Shown: one piece after another, positions 43,644 through 54,112 of the stretch | Numbering within the stretch: position 1 is the first letter of the stretch | How the letters are laid out: each line of letters begins with the position of its first letter | DNA from: Parvularculaceae bacterium | GTDB lineage: Bacteria > Pseudomonadota > Alphaproteobacteria > Caulobacterales > Parvularculaceae | Direction of reading: 5' to 3' | Length of the DNA stretch: 64,000 nt | Assembly (NCBI GenBank): GCA_020446945.1 | Contig: JAGRDS010000001.1 | Location: 376,807 to 440,806, forward strand | Notes under the pieces: generated by a model | The model's input: only the letters and a program-made list of their open reading frames with translations | The model's database searches: none | Told to the model about the DNA's origin: nothing | Made by a program: the position numbers and the translations under genes

Positions 43644-44381
43644 ATGAAAATCATCGTCACACGACCCTCGCCGGATGGGCAGGCTTTTGCGCAATCAATC
43701 TGCGACGCGCAGGCGGAAGTCATACTTTCGCCTGTCATGGCCATACGCCCGCGCAACTTCAAACCTGACCTGTCGGGCATTGGGGCGCTTGCTTTCACCT
43801 CCGTTAACGGCGTACGCACCTTTGCCGCCATGTCTAGCGACCGGGATTTCCCTGTTTTTGCTGTCGGCGCGGCGACGGGCGCGCTCTGCGAAAAAGCCGG
43901 ATTCACTAAAATCGCGACTGCTCAGGGGGATATCGAAAGCCTGACAAGGCTCATTGCACAATCGAAACCGTCCACGCCGGTACTGCATCTTGCCGGCTCG
44001 GAACGGATTGGCGATCTGGTCATAAACTTGAAACCTTTCGGCGTTTCGGCGCGTCTCGCCGTCATCTATGACGCCGTCGAAATCGAGGATCTCGAACCGG
44101 CCGCCGCCGATGCGCTCGCGCAATCGTCGCAAAATTGCGCCGTTGTCTTCTTTTCGCCGCGCTCAGCGCGTCTATTTGCGCGCCAATCAGCGAAAGCCGG
44201 TCTCGCCGAACGGTTGTATGACGCTGTAGCGCTTGCGATGAGCACGCAAATCGCCGATGCGGCGCGCGAAGCCTGTTGGGGGCGCATCGAGATAGCCGAA
44301 GATCTCAGCGTCGAAGCGATGGCTGCGCTGGCGCGGCGCGAGGCGGCGGCGCGCAAAAGCCGCGAGGGCGGATCTCGTTAG
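43644..44381 (+). CDS. hemD: Uroporphyrinogen-III synthase
   Basis: 245 residues of the two-domain HemD fold. It has the loosely conserved marks of this divergent family: an N-terminal VTRPSPDGQAFAQSI, LAFTSVNGVRTFA, and CAVVFFSPRSARLFA in the second domain. It closes hydroxymethylbilane to uroporphyrinogen III in heme synthesis. The following mitofilin-like and hemY genes confirm the context. Confidence 0.87.
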   Translation: MKIIVTRPSPDGQAFAQSICDAQAEVILSPVMAIRPRNFKPDLSGIGALAFTSVNGVRTFAAMSSDRDFPVFAVGAATGALCEKAGFTKIATAQGDIESLTRLIAQSKPSTPVLHLAGSERIGDLVINLKPFGVSARLAVIYDAVEIEDLEPAAADALAQSSQNCAVVFFSPRSARLFARQSAKAGLAERLYDAVALAMSTQIADAAREACWGRIEIAEDLSVEAMAALARREAAARKSREGGSR

Positions 44382-44427
44382 GCAGCGGCGCGGGTTTTAC
44401 ACTGACGCAGGGGAACGAAAGGTAGAA

Positions 44428-45735
44428 ATGACCACGCGAGACGACAACGAAAAGGACGCCGAGGCGCCGATCGATGTTGAGGCGACGCCGGTCGAGGAAA
44501 CCTGTGCGCCGTCGGCGCCGTCTGAAGAAGATAGACCGGCGCGGCGCCTGTTGATGGCCGGCGGCGCAGCGGCGATCGCCGCGATCGTTCTCATCGGCGT
44601 CCTGCTTGTCAGGATAGAACTTGGCAAAGAACAGGCATCGCGCGAAAGCGCCGCATCGTCTTTCAATAACGAGGAGCCTGCGCGGCAATCGCTCGAAATT
44701 CCAGCGCAAGGCTCCGGCGCATCCGCTTCGAAATCGCCGTCGCAGGACAAGATATTCAATAATGCCGGCGCGTCGCTGAAAGAAGGCGCCGCGCAGGTGG
44801 ACGCCGCCGATCGGTCCGTACAAGGATCGATAAGCGAATTGCCGCCTCCTCCGCCGGCCGGCGGCTCCAATGGCGATCTTCAAAGCGCGGCGAAAGAGGC
44901 CGCGAAATCGCTGGCGAAGCCTCCTGCGGAAATCGATCTTTCAAAACCCGAGGCGGCGCTTGAATCACTTGAAGACGTCGCCGTCGCCAATTCGTCGACA
45001 TCGCGCGATCCCGGTCCTTACAGCTTCCCGTCTGGCGTTTCGCCGGATGTCTCGACCGGCGGCGATGACGGATCGTCTTTGTCGCTGGAAACGCAGGCGG
45101 CGATGGAAATCTCCCGTCTTGAAGGAAGCCTGGCCGAGCAACGCGAGCAATCGGCGCGTCAATCTTTAGAGATCGCGCGATTGCAGGATGAAATGGCGCG
45201 CCTGCAGAAAAAGGACGCGCCTGCATTGCGGCGAGCGCGAGCGATCGCCCTTTTTTCCGCATTAGAAGAAAAAGCGCGCGCAGGTGCGCCCTATCGCACA
45301 GAATATGACGCCTACGCCGCATCCGGCGCCGCGCTCGCCGCGCTCGCCGGCTACGCCGACGCCGGGCTGCCGACAGCGGCGGGGCTGCGGGGTGAATTCG
45401 CCGCGCCGATGCGCGAAGCGCTCAAAATCGCCTATCGCGCAGGAGCGAACGGTCCTTTTGGAAAGATCGGTGCAAATATTGCTGCGCTTGTTAAGTTGCG
45501 TCCCGCCGCCCCACGCAAGGGAGATGATGCCGTCGCAGTTCTTTCGCGCGCCGACGACGCGGTTCGGCGCGGAGCTGTTTCCGATGCGCTCGCCGAACTT
45601 GCCGCGCTTGACGGCGTAACGCGCGCACCGTTCTCCGGCTGGATAGATCGCGCGCGCGCCTTTGCCGACGCCGATAACGTACTCGCCGACGCGCGAGCGG
45701 CCTTGATTGCGGACAGTGAGCGGGAAAACCTGTGA
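44428..45735 (+). CDS. Mitofilin/Mic60-like inner membrane protein (COG4223)
   Basis: 435 residues. An acidic cytoplasmic N-terminus (about 1-40), one span (LLMAGGAAAIAAIVLIGVLL), a long low-complexity Ala/Ser/Pro region, a coiled coil (SRLEGSLAEQREQSARQSLE and on, about 230-265) and a C-terminal helical mitofilin-like domain starting GAPYRTEYDAYAAS. The alphaproteobacterial homologue of mitochondrial Mic60 lies in the heme operon between hemD and hemY, exactly as here, and can bend intracytoplasmic membranes. Stop overlaps hemY (GTGA). Confidence 0.82.
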   Translation: MTTRDDNEKDAEAPIDVEATPVEETCAPSAPSEEDRPARRLLMAGGAAAIAAIVLIGVLLVRIELGKEQASRESAASSFNNEEPARQSLEIPAQGSGASASKSPSQDKIFNNAGASLKEGAAQVDAADRSVQGSISELPPPPPAGGSNGDLQSAAKEAAKSLAKPPAEIDLSKPEAALESLEDVAVANSSTSRDPGPYSFPSGVSPDVSTGGDDGSSLSLETQAAMEISRLEGSLAEQREQSARQSLEIARLQDEMARLQKKDAPALRRARAIALFSALEEKARAGAPYRTEYDAYAASGAALAALAGYADAGLPTAAGLRGEFAAPMREALKIAYRAGANGPFGKIGANIAALVKLRPAAPRKGDDAVAVLSRADDAVRRGAVSDALAELAALDGVTRAPFSGWIDRARAFADADNVLADARAALIADSERENL

Positions 45736-47219
45736 TTCGCATCCTTATTTTTTTCGGATGGGTGATTTTTTTCGCCGGCGCACTGACAGTGTTTGCGACG
45801 GTCAGGAACGTTGTCGGACTTGAGGCTTTCGGGTGGCGCGCCGATATCCCCGCAGGCGCGGCGATCGTCGCCATGCTTGTCGCTGTCGCACTCGTCGCGC
45901 TTTCGATCTCCGTCGTAAAAGATATTGCGATGGCGCCGAAAGCCTCGCGCGCGAGACGCGAGATTGAAAAGCGCGAGAAAGGGCTGGCGGCGATCACGCG
46001 CGGGCTGGAGGCGATAGCGCTCGGCGACGGCCCGGCGGCGAAACGTGAAGCGGCGATCGCGATCCGGAACCTCAAAGACGCGCCGGTTGCAAAACTTATA
46101 GCCGCGCAGGCGGCGCATCTTTCGGGCGACGACATGGCGGCGGGCGAGGCGCTCGCCGGCCTTCTGGAAGCGCCGGAGACGGAGTTTCTCGCACTGCGCG
46201 GGCTTTATGCGCGCGCGCTTCGAACCGGAGATAGAGGGGCGGCGGAAGGGTTCGCTGCGCGGGCGAGCGCGCTTCGGCCGAAGGCGCGCTGGGCTTTTGA
46301 TGCGCTCGTCGCCTTGCGACTGGAGCGCGCCGATTACGCCGGCGCGCGCGAGGCGATACTTACGGGTGAAAGAGTGAAAACCATCGAACGCGCGATCGCC
46401 GATCGCGGCCTCGCTGCGGCATTTGCTGCAAGCGCTTATACGAGCGAAATGGACGGCGACGCAGATCGCGCGCTCATAGACGCGCAAGCGGCGCTTAAGC
46501 GTGCGCCCGGCCTTGCGCCGGCGGCGGTCATCGTCGCGCGATTGTTGGCGTCGGCGGACAGGAAGAAGGCGGCGCGCCGGTTGTACGAGGCCTTCGCCGC
46601 AGAACCGGCCGGTTCGCTTGTCGAGTCGGTCGAAGACTTGTTCGCGCAAGAAACGAATGACGTGCGCGCCGAGGCGCTCGGCCGGCTGGCGGCGAAGAAT
46701 TCCGATGCGCCCGAAGCCGCATTTGCGCGCGCGCGCGCAGCGCTTTTGCGCGGCGACGCCGGCGCCGCGCGCGACGAGCTTGGCCCGCTTGTTTCCGCCC
46801 GCGCCTCGCCGCGCTATTTGCACGCGATGGCGCTCGCCCAGGAGGCGCTCAATGGCCCGGCGGCGGCGCGCGCCTGGCTTGATCTCGCCGCTTCAGCACC
46901 GCGAGAGGCGATGCTCGGCGCTCAAGATTTCAAACGCATCACGCGCGAGGGATGGAGCCGCCTCGTTCTCGAATATATGGAAACGGGCCGACTATTGCCG
47001 GCCCCGATCGATGCTCCGCCGTCGGGGATCGGCGCGGCGGACCTGGCCCGACTTACATCGCCTGAAGTTCCGGCGGCGGCAACGCAGCCGACGCCGCCCC
47101 CTGCGACGGAAACCGAAGCGCGAGCTGCGAGTGAGATTGAGAATTCAGTTTCCGGGGAAAATCCCGGTACGGATGAAATGGTCGAGCGTGGCGCGGATGC
47201 TGCGCGCAGCGTCAGTTAG
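45732..47219 (+). CDS. hemY: HemY-like TPR membrane protein
   Basis: 495 residues, GTG start overlapping the previous stop by 4 bp. Two N-terminal spans (ILIFFGWVIFFAGALTVF and IPAGAAIVAMLVAVALVAL), then many Ala-rich TPR-like helices, the HemY N-domain plus TPR layout. It is an envelope protein of the heme operon with no known catalytic role; it is unrelated to the HemY/PgoX oxidase of Gram-positives. The C-terminal 60 residues are Pro/Ala/Glu-rich and disordered. Confidence 0.85.
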   Translation: MIRILIFFGWVIFFAGALTVFATVRNVVGLEAFGWRADIPAGAAIVAMLVAVALVALSISVVKDIAMAPKASRARREIEKREKGLAAITRGLEAIALGDGPAAKREAAIAIRNLKDAPVAKLIAAQAAHLSGDDMAAGEALAGLLEAPETEFLALRGLYARALRTGDRGAAEGFAARASALRPKARWAFDALVALRLERADYAGAREAILTGERVKTIERAIADRGLAAAFAASAYTSEMDGDADRALIDAQAALKRAPGLAPAAVIVARLLASADRKKAARRLYEAFAAEPAGSLVESVEDLFAQETNDVRAEALGRLAAKNSDAPEAAFARARAALLRGDAGAARDELGPLVSARASPRYLHAMALAQEALNGPAAARAWLDLAASAPREAMLGAQDFKRITREGWSRLVLEYMETGRLLPAPIDAPPSGIGAADLARLTSPEVPAAATQPTPPPATETEARAASEIENSVSGENPGTDEMVERGADAARSVS

Positions 47220-47228
47220 GAAATTTCA

Positions 47229-48041
47229 ATGGCCAATTTGAGAATGCTGGTCGCCGGGGCCGCCGGCAAAATGGGGCGCGCTGTGATCCGAGAGGCGCTT
47301 TCAACTCCCGGCGTTGCGATCGCAGGGGGTTTCGAGCGCGCCGGTCATGCGGCGATCGGTAAGGATCTTGGCCCGCTCGCGGGAATAGACAGTCTCGGCG
47401 TCGTTGTTGAAGAAACATCCGACGTTCTGATCCGCCGCGCAGATGCGCTCATAGATTTCACCGCTCCGGCAGCGAGCCTTGAAAACGCCCGCCTCGCCGC
47501 CGCCGCCGGCTTGCCCCACATAATCGGAACAACCGGGTTTTCCGCCGATGAAGGCGCAGAAATCGCTGCGCTCGCCGAGCGCGTTCCGATTGTCAAATCC
47601 GGAAATATGTCTCTCGGCGTCAATCTTCTCGCTGCGCTTGTACGCGAGGCTGCGGCGCGGCTCGGTCCCGAATACGACATCGAAATCGTCGAGGCGCACC
47701 ATCGCGCGAAAATCGATGCGCCGTCCGGCACGGCGCTGATGCTCGCGCGCGCCGCCGCGCAAGGGCGGGGCGAAAAGCTCGAAGGAAATGAGATCCGGAC
47801 GCGAGACGGCGCAGTAGGCGAACGCGAGACTGGCGCGATCGGCTTCGCCGTTATTCGCGGCGGCGGTATTGTCGGCGATCATGACGTGATGTTTGCGGGA
47901 CGTGAGGAAGTTTTGACATTGACGCACCGTGCGATCGATCGCGGATTGTTCGCCAAGGGTGCGGTTGCGGCGGCGAAATGGGCTGTCGGCAAACCGCCAG
48001 GCCTTTATTCGATGAATGACGTGCTTGGATTTTCGAACTGA
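47229..48041 (+). CDS. dapB: 4-hydroxy-tetrahydrodipicolinate reductase
   Basis: 270 residues. Rossmann start LVAGAAGKMGRAVIREAL, DFTAPAASLENARLA, and the substrate motif EAHHRAKIDAPSGTALMLA with the catalytic His pair and Lys. It reduces the DapA product in lysine and peptidoglycan synthesis. It follows hemY by 9 bp, which may be a local read-through arrangement. Confidence 0.96.
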   Translation: MANLRMLVAGAAGKMGRAVIREALSTPGVAIAGGFERAGHAAIGKDLGPLAGIDSLGVVVEETSDVLIRRADALIDFTAPAASLENARLAAAAGLPHIIGTTGFSADEGAEIAALAERVPIVKSGNMSLGVNLLAALVREAAARLGPEYDIEIVEAHHRAKIDAPSGTALMLARAAAQGRGEKLEGNEIRTRDGAVGERETGAIGFAVIRGGGIVGDHDVMFAGREEVLTLTHRAIDRGLFAKGAVAAAKWAVGKPPGLYSMNDVLGFSN

Positions 48042-48121
48042 AATTCAGCGCTTGTTTACCACATTCTCCGCCCAAACTTTAACTTTCCCCTGCAAGTCTT
48101 GACGCACGCAATTGGGAAGAA

Positions 48122-48682
48122 ATGCGCATGCGTTCGGAATTGCTGGCTGCGGCGGCCTGCATCGGCGTGACGGTCGGGACGGTCAAACATTTCGACAGTC
48201 ACGGACAAGCGCCGGCGCGCGAAGCGGCGGAAGCGGCGATTGAACAAAATTCCGTGATCGCGGCGGCGACAGCGAATGCGCAGGGATCAAAATCTAACGG
48301 CGCCTATTACGGACGCGAAGTTCGTTTGGCCGCCGGACCCAACCACCAATATTTCGTCACTGCGGCGATCAACAGCCGGCCGGCGTCATTCCTTGTCGAT
48401 ACGGGCGCAAGCTTTGTCGCTTTGCGCGATTCGGACGCGCGCAAGGCGAATATCTACGTTTCCTGGTCCGATTATAAACACGCCGTCAGAACGGCGAACG
48501 GCGAAACAAAAGCGGCGCTGATCGATATCGACAGAATTGAGATCGATGGAATTCGCGTTGAAAACGTCAAGGCGTTCATTCTTCCCGATGAACAGCTTGG
48601 CGTGAACCTTCTTGGAATGAGTTTTCTTTCAAAGCTCGAAAGCGTCGAACAGCGCGGCGGGGAGCTTGTTCTCAAGGGCTAG
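48122..48682 (+). CDS. Retropepsin-like aspartic protease (TIGR02281-type, clan AA)
   Basis: 186 residues (or 184 from ATG 48128). An N-terminal hydrophobic segment with an anchor or signal character is followed by a linker. A single retroviral-protease-like domain starts near residue 75: FLVDTGASFVALR contains the catalytic Asp93, and LGVNLLGMSFLSKLES is the family's C-terminal signature. Such proteins act as dimers in the periplasm; substrate unknown. The stop overlaps the convergent ubiH-type gene by 4 bp. Confidence 0.87.
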   Translation: MRMRSELLAAAACIGVTVGTVKHFDSHGQAPAREAAEAAIEQNSVIAAATANAQGSKSNGAYYGREVRLAAGPNHQYFVTAAINSRPASFLVDTGASFVALRDSDARKANIYVSWSDYKHAVRTANGETKAALIDIDRIEIDGIRVENVKAFILPDEQLGVNLLGMSFLSKLESVEQRGGELVLKG

Positions 48683-49926
48683 CGCATCGGCGCCATCAGT
48701 GACGGCAGCCGGCCGAGATCGGCGCCCGCCTCTTTCATGAAAAGACGCCGCAACGGCGCAACGGCGTTGACGGCGCCCATTCCGATACCCCGCACAAGGC
48801 GCAAAGGCCCGTAATCATTCGAAAAGAGTTTCACGAGCGCGTCGCCGCCAAGCGCAAGGGCGGCGGAATCGAACCGGCGCCAGCGCTGGTAATTCCCAAG
48901 CGTCGCCTGCGCGCCGATGTCGAGACCGAGGCTGCGCGCTTCGCTGAGCGTGTCGGCGAGCGCGGCGATGTCTTTGACCCCGAGATTGTAACCTTGCCCG
49001 GCGATCGGGTGGATCGCATGCGCGGCGTCGCCAATCAGCGCAAGGCGCGGCGCGACATAGGTTTGCGCAAGATGGAACGCAAGCGGGTAGGACCATTTCG
49101 GCCCGTCCAGGCGCAGCTCGCCGAGATGATCGCCGACGCGCGCGCGAAGCGCGTCGATAAACGGCCTGTCGTCAAGCGCGAGATAGGCGGGCGCGGCCGC
49201 GCGCGATTCGGTCCATACGATGTTCGAACGATTGCGCGCCATGGGCAAAATTGCGAATGGCCCGGAGGGTAGGAAAAATTCCTGCGCGAGCCCGTCATGC
49301 GGGCGCTCATGCGTGATTGTCGCAACTATTCCTGTCTGACGATAGGCCCACCGATTAACTTTTATTCCGGCTTCGGCGCGCAATGGCGAAAACCGTCCGT
49401 CTGCCGCGATTACCAGCGTTCCCGACAAGGCGCGGCCGTCACCAAGCGTCACGCGCGCATTGGACGCGCTGAAAGCAGTCGCAACGCGCCTCGCCGGAGC
49501 AAACAGTGAAACGTTCGGCGCGCGCCGTAACGCTTCGAAAAGCGCAATACGCAAATGCCTGTTTTCGACGATGAACCCGAGCGGCTCGCCATTCTCCAAT
49601 TCGCTTGCGTCGAAATGAAGATGGAAAGGCGATGTGGTTCCCGGGCGGAGCGACGAGCGCGCGCGCCCGTCGGTAACAAGGATATCGCGGATAGGCTCTG
49701 CTTCATTCTCGGCCGCCTCCCATGCGCCGAGACGCTTGAACACGCGCGCGGCGGCGTAAGCGACCGCTGTCGTGCGGCCATCGAATTCAGCCGCTTGCAT
49801 CCTGGCGGGATCTTCCGCGTCGATGAGTGCGACCGAAAACTCTTCGGAGCCGAGCGCGAGCGCGGCGAGGCCGCCGGCGAGGCCGCCGCCGACAATGATG
49901 ATGTCGAATGTCGTATTTGACGTCAT
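48679..49926 (-). CDS. UbiH/UbiF/Coq6-family FAD monooxygenase
   Basis: 415 residues. FAD-binding GGGLAGGLAALALG at the N-terminus, VIAADGRFSPLRAEAG in the middle and the family mark GDAAHAIHPIAGQGYNLGVKD. It hydroxylates the ring in ubiquinone synthesis; which position cannot be told from sequence. Its neighbours amt and ftsK match the common alphaproteobacterial order ubiH-amt-ftsK. Confidence 0.9.
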   Translation of the reverse strand: MTSNTTFDIIIVGGGLAGGLAALALGSEEFSVALIDAEDPARMQAAEFDGRTTAVAYAAARVFKRLGAWEAAENEAEPIRDILVTDGRARSSLRPGTTSPFHLHFDASELENGEPLGFIVENRHLRIALFEALRRAPNVSLFAPARRVATAFSASNARVTLGDGRALSGTLVIAADGRFSPLRAEAGIKVNRWAYRQTGIVATITHERPHDGLAQEFFLPSGPFAILPMARNRSNIVWTESRAAAPAYLALDDRPFIDALRARVGDHLGELRLDGPKWSYPLAFHLAQTYVAPRLALIGDAAHAIHPIAGQGYNLGVKDIAALADTLSEARSLGLDIGAQATLGNYQRWRRFDSAALALGGDALVKLFSNDYGPLRLVRGIGMGAVNAVAPLRRLFMKEAGADLGRLPSLMAPMR

Positions 49927-50084
49927 GGCGCCATTCTCGGCGGCCGGGCCCGCCGCGTCCAGAGGTTGCGGCGCGCTGCGGCGATCCGTCCCCGCCGCCT
50001 CAAACGCTCTCTTTCGCGTGCGCCGAAACAGCGTAAGGGATTAATCGCCGGACATTCGCGACCGGCCGCAAGGGGTCGCCTCCT

Positions 50085-51377
50085 ATGAAGAGAATAATTG
50101 CGCCGATCATTTTCATCCTCACGTTCGCGCCCGGCCTTGCTGCGGCACAAGAAATCGCGCCGCCAAGCGAAACCTCGCTCGTGGTCTTCAATACGCTGCT
50201 GCTATTCTTTTGCGGCATGGTCGTCATGTTTATGGCGGCAGGGTTTTGTATGCTCGAAGTCGGCCTCGTCCGGTCGAAAAACGCGGCTTCCATCTGTCTC
50301 AAAAACGTCGCCGCCTACGCCGTGGCCTCGATGATGGTCTGGCTTGTCGGGTATCACCTGATCTACGGCATCGAACCCGGCGGATTCCTGGGGCCTTTCG
50401 CGCTCTGGTCGCCAAGCGATATGGACCCGGTAGACAAGGGCGTCGCTTCGGGCGCCGACTTTTTCTTTCAACTCGTATTCGTTGCGACGGCCGCGTCGAT
50501 CGTTTCGGGCGCGCTGGCCGAGCGGGTCAAGCTGAGCGCCTTTATCCTGTTTACGGCGGCGCTCACCGGCCTCATCTACCCAATCGTCGCGTCATGGGAC
50601 TGGGGAAAGGGATACCTTGAAGCGGCCTGGCGATTTTCGGATTTCGCCGGCGCGACGATCGTACATTCGACAGGCGGCTGGGCGGCGCTCGCCGGCGCGC
50701 TAATAATTGGTCCGCGGCGCGGAAAATACAGCGGCAGGCGCGTAACGCCGATGCCGGGCTCCAACATTCCCCTTTCGACGCTCGGCGCATTTATTCTCTG
50801 GTTCGGCTGGTTTGGATTCAACGCCGGATCGCAACTCGCGGTCGGTTCAGTCGGCGATGCGATCGCCGTTTCAATCATCGTCGTCAATACGAATATGGCC
50901 GCCGCCGGCGGCGTCATAGCGGCGTCCGTAATGACGTCGCTCATCTACAAAAGAGTAGATCTCACCATAATCCTCAACGGCGCCATAGGCGGTCTCGTTT
51001 CGATTACCGCCGAACCGGCGGCGGCGGAAATCTGGCAATCGGTCCTGATCGGCGCAATGGGCGGCGTCATCGTGACCGTCGGCGTTCCAATGCTCGATCG
51101 CCTGAAGATCGACGACGTCGTCGGCGCGATTCCGGCGCATCTTTTTTGCGGCGTCTGGGGAACGCTGATCGCGGCGTGGACAAATCCGGCCGTGTCGCTT
51201 GGCGGCCAGATCGTCGGCGTGGCGATGGTCGGGCTTTTCGCCTTTGGAATGAGCGCGCTCATCTGGATCCTGCTGCGCTATTCGATCGGCGCGCGCGTCG
51301 GCCCCGAACAGGAACTGCTCGGCCTAGACCGCGCCGAGCTTGGGCTAGAGGCCTATCCTGAATTCGCGGCGCGCTGA
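50085..51377 (+). CDS. amt: Ammonium transporter (Amt/Rh family)
   Basis: 430 residues with a cleavable-looking signal (FILTFAPGLAAAQ) and eleven hydrophobic spans. The Amt signatures are present: the pore His in ATIVHSTGGWAALAGA and the second His in IPAHLFCGVWGTL, plus the FxFxxGFCMLEVGLVRSKN first-span motif. No glnK lies beside it, unlike most amtB loci, and no sigma-54 site was found upstream, so nitrogen control of this copy is unclear. Confidence 0.92.
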   Translation: MKRIIAPIIFILTFAPGLAAAQEIAPPSETSLVVFNTLLLFFCGMVVMFMAAGFCMLEVGLVRSKNAASICLKNVAAYAVASMMVWLVGYHLIYGIEPGGFLGPFALWSPSDMDPVDKGVASGADFFFQLVFVATAASIVSGALAERVKLSAFILFTAALTGLIYPIVASWDWGKGYLEAAWRFSDFAGATIVHSTGGWAALAGALIIGPRRGKYSGRRVTPMPGSNIPLSTLGAFILWFGWFGFNAGSQLAVGSVGDAIAVSIIVVNTNMAAAGGVIAASVMTSLIYKRVDLTIILNGAIGGLVSITAEPAAAEIWQSVLIGAMGGVIVTVGVPMLDRLKIDDVVGAIPAHLFCGVWGTLIAAWTNPAVSLGGQIVGVAMVGLFAFGMSALIWILLRYSIGARVGPEQELLGLDRAELGLEAYPEFAAR

Positions 51378-51581
51378 CGGTGGATGCGATAACGCAGACA
51401 AAAGGGATGAACCGGTTATTCAAATTTCGTCGGTGGAGCGAAATAACGGATTTTGATTCCCGCGCCGCGCCCGGCCGCCAGCCGTTAACGGTTATTAACC
51501 CTTTCCGGAAACGTGCATGGCATGATCGCTTTCAGCGCGTTCCTCGCGCCGCGACCGATAAATTCAGCTGCTGACGAGACG

Positions 51582-53975
51582 ATGATGAGGACTTCGCGAC
51601 GCCGCCGCAAACCGAATTTCGCCGAGCGCTTCGCAGCCTGGCGGAGAGAGGCGCTTGCGCGCTCCGGCGGCGCGGCGATGATGGCGATCGGCGCCTGGCT
51701 GACCTTTGCGCTGGCGACCTATTCGATCAGCGACCCATCGCTTTCGAATGCGACCGCGCGTGCGGCGGGAAACTGGATGGGCCCTTTAGGGGCGATCGTC
51801 GCCGATTTTCTCCTTCAGGCGATCGGCGGGGCGAGCCTCCTGGCAGTTCCGCCGCTGATCATCTGGGGCGCGGTCGCGATAGCTCGCGGCGCAGAAAATC
51901 TTCCAGAAGAAAAAACGCCGCTTGATGTTGCGATCCGGCTGGTCGTCGGCCCGATATCTTTCGCGATGATCGCCGGCGCACTTTCGATTGCGCCGACGCC
52001 GGCCGGATGGCCTTACGTGGTCGGCCTTGGCGGCCTTGTCGGGGATGCCGCCGGCGCGGCCGCGACAAGTCTCGCGGATCTGGCGAGACTGCCGGCGTCC
52101 GGCATTATCGCCTGCACGGTTCTGTTTGGTATCGGCGCGTTGTTTTACCTTTTCGCCTGCGGCCTGACGCTCGCGCGCCTTGAGGCGGCTTTCGCCGAAA
52201 TAGAAGCTCTCGCAAGCCGGATCGGCGCTTTGGTTGCGCACCGTCTCGATGCGATCTCGCGCGAGGACGCGGCGGACGACGACGCTGGCGATCTCGACGC
52301 CGATTACGAAGATTACGACGCCAACGAAGATGAAGATGAATTCGAGCCAGCGCTTGTCGCGGCGCCGAGAAAACGCAACATCATCCGCAAGACCGAAACG
52401 AAAAGACCGGGCAAGCGCGAAGCGCGCGAGGCGCAACCCGAACTGCCCGTTTTTAGGCCCGGTTCTTACGAATTGCCGGCGCTCGGATTGCTCGGGCGGC
52501 CTGAGGTGCGAAAGGCGCGCGTCGTATCTGATGAACAGCTCGAACAAAATGCGCGCATGCTCGAAAATGTTCTCGCCGATTTCGGAGTCAAGGGCGAGAT
52601 TATCGCCGTGCGGCCGGGGCCGGTCGTCACGCTCTATGAACTGGAGCCGGCGGCCGGCGTAAAATCTTCGCGCGTCATCGGTCTGGCCGACGATATCGCG
52701 CGCTCGATGAGCGCGGTCGCCGCGCGCGTCGCCGTAGTGCCGGGGCGCAATGTTATCGGCATAGAACTTCCGAATATCGACCGCGAGACAGTCTACATTC
52801 GTGAACTCCTCGGCGCTGCGGAGTTTGAAAACAGCCGCGGCGATCTGACTCTCGCGCTCGGCAAATCAATCGGCGGCGAGCCGGTTTACGCAGATCTCGC
52901 GCGTATGCCGCACCTGCTCATCGCCGGTACGACCGGATCGGGGAAATCGGTCGGGATCAACACGATGATCCTGTCGCTGCTCTACCGTCTGTCGCCGGAT
53001 GACTGCAAATTGATCATGATCGATCCGAAGATGCTGGAATTATCCGTTTACGAAGGAATTCCGCATCTGCTCGCGCCTGTCGTAACCGATCCGAAGAAAG
53101 CCGTTGTCGCGCTCAAATGGACGGTGCGCGAAATGGAAGAGCGGTATCGGCGAATGTCGAAGGTCGGCGTACGAAATATAGAGGGATTCAATCAGCGTAT
53201 TGAGGAGGCTGAAGAAAGCGGCGAAACGCTGACGCGCCGCGTTCACACGGGTTACGACGAGGAATCGGGCGAGCCGATTTACGAAACCGAGGAACTCGAA
53301 TACGAGGAAATGCCGTTTATCGTCGTCGTCATCGACGAGGTCGCCGATCTAATGATGGTCGCCGGCAAGGATATTGAGGGCATGGTGCAGCGGCTGGCGC
53401 AAATGGCGCGCGCCGCCGGCATCCATCTGATCATGGCGACGCAGCGTCCGTCTGTCGATGTCATAACGGGCACGATCAAGGCGAATTTCCCGACCCGAAT
53501 CTCGTTTCAGGTAACGTCGAAAATCGACAGCCGCACTATCCTTGGCGAACAGGGCGCCGAACAATTGCTCGGCATGGGCGACATGCTGCATATGGCTGGC
53601 GGCGGACGCATTCGCCGCGTTCACGGCGCTTTCGTCTCCGACGACGAAGTCGAGAAAGTCGTCGAATTTCTTAAGAAGCAAGGCTCACCCTCCTATGTTC
53701 AGGAGGTCACCGAACTTCGCGAGGACGACGATATCGGCGCGCTCGCCGGGCTCGATATCGGCGGCAACACCTCGTCGGGCGACGCGCTTTACGACAAGGC
53801 GGTTGCGATCGTCATGCGCGATCGCAAGGCCTCGACCTCCTATATCCAGCGGCGTCTGCAGATCGGTTACAACCGCGCGGCGACGCTTATCGAGCGGATG
53901 GAGGAGGAAGGCGTCGTCAGTGCAGCCAACCACGCCGGTAAGCGCGATATCCTCGTCGGCGAAGACGCGGCGTAG
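51582..53975 (+). CDS. ftsK: DNA translocase FtsK
   Basis: 797 residues from ATG 51582 (the next codon is also ATG). Four N-terminal spans (to about 210), a short acidic/basic linker ([20 protein letters not shown] region), the alpha-beta motor with Walker [13 protein letters not shown] near residue 448 and Walker [14 protein letters not shown]. The gamma winged helix ([20 protein letters not shown]) that reads KOPS polarity is at the C-terminus. It pumps chromosome ends through the septum and activates XerCD at dif. In relatives lolA follows; here it does not. Confidence 0.96.
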   Translation: MMRTSRRRRKPNFAERFAAWRREALARSGGAAMMAIGAWLTFALATYSISDPSLSNATARAAGNWMGPLGAIVADFLLQAIGGASLLAVPPLIIWGAVAIARGAENLPEEKTPLDVAIRLVVGPISFAMIAGALSIAPTPAGWPYVVGLGGLVGDAAGAAATSLADLARLPASGIIACTVLFGIGALFYLFACGLTLARLEAAFAEIEALASRIGALVAHRLDAISREDAADDDAGDLDADYEDYDANEDEDEFEPALVAAPRKRNIIRKTETKRPGKREAREAQPELPVFRPGSYELPALGLLGRPEVRKARVVSDEQLEQNARMLENVLADFGVKGEIIAVRPGPVVTLYELEPAAGVKSSRVIGLADDIARSMSAVAARVAVVPGRNVIGIELPNIDRETVYIRELLGAAEFENSRGDLTLALGKSIGGEPVYADLARMPHLLIAGTTGSGKSVGINTMILSLLYRLSPDDCKLIMIDPKMLELSVYEGIPHLLAPVVTDPKKAVVALKWTVREMEERYRRMSKVGVRNIEGFNQRIEEAEESGETLTRRVHTGYDEESGEPIYETEELEYEEMPFIVVVIDEVADLMMVAGKDIEGMVQRLAQMARAAGIHLIMATQRPSVDVITGTIKANFPTRISFQVTSKIDSRTILGEQGAEQLLGMGDMLHMAGGGRIRRVHGAFVSDDEVEKVVEFLKKQGSPSYVQEVTELREDDDIGALAGLDIGGNTSSGDALYDKAVAIVMRDRKASTSYIQRRLQIGYNRAATLIERMEEEGVVSAANHAGKRDILVGEDAA

Positions 53976-54112
53976 AAATACCCGCTTCGCGCCGCGTCGA
54001 GCATGCACACGCGCCGAAACGCCGAAATTTCGATCAGAGTCCCGTCCGGTCAAGCGCCTGTCGGTGATTGGCGCTATCACGTGAAGTCTCAGGATTTTAT
54101 CTGGTCTTCCAC

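Noticed and set aside
45432-46823. 463-codon minus-strand frame across the mitofilin-like and hemY genes
   Set aside because: Shadow of GC-rich coding DNA; composition is Arg-rich and unlike real proteins, and both opposing genes are well supported.
51485-51498. TTAA-n6-TTAA upstream of ftsK as a CtrA box
   Set aside because: The known CtrA site has 7 bases between the half-sites; with 6 the call is not supported, though TTAACC is a fair half-site.
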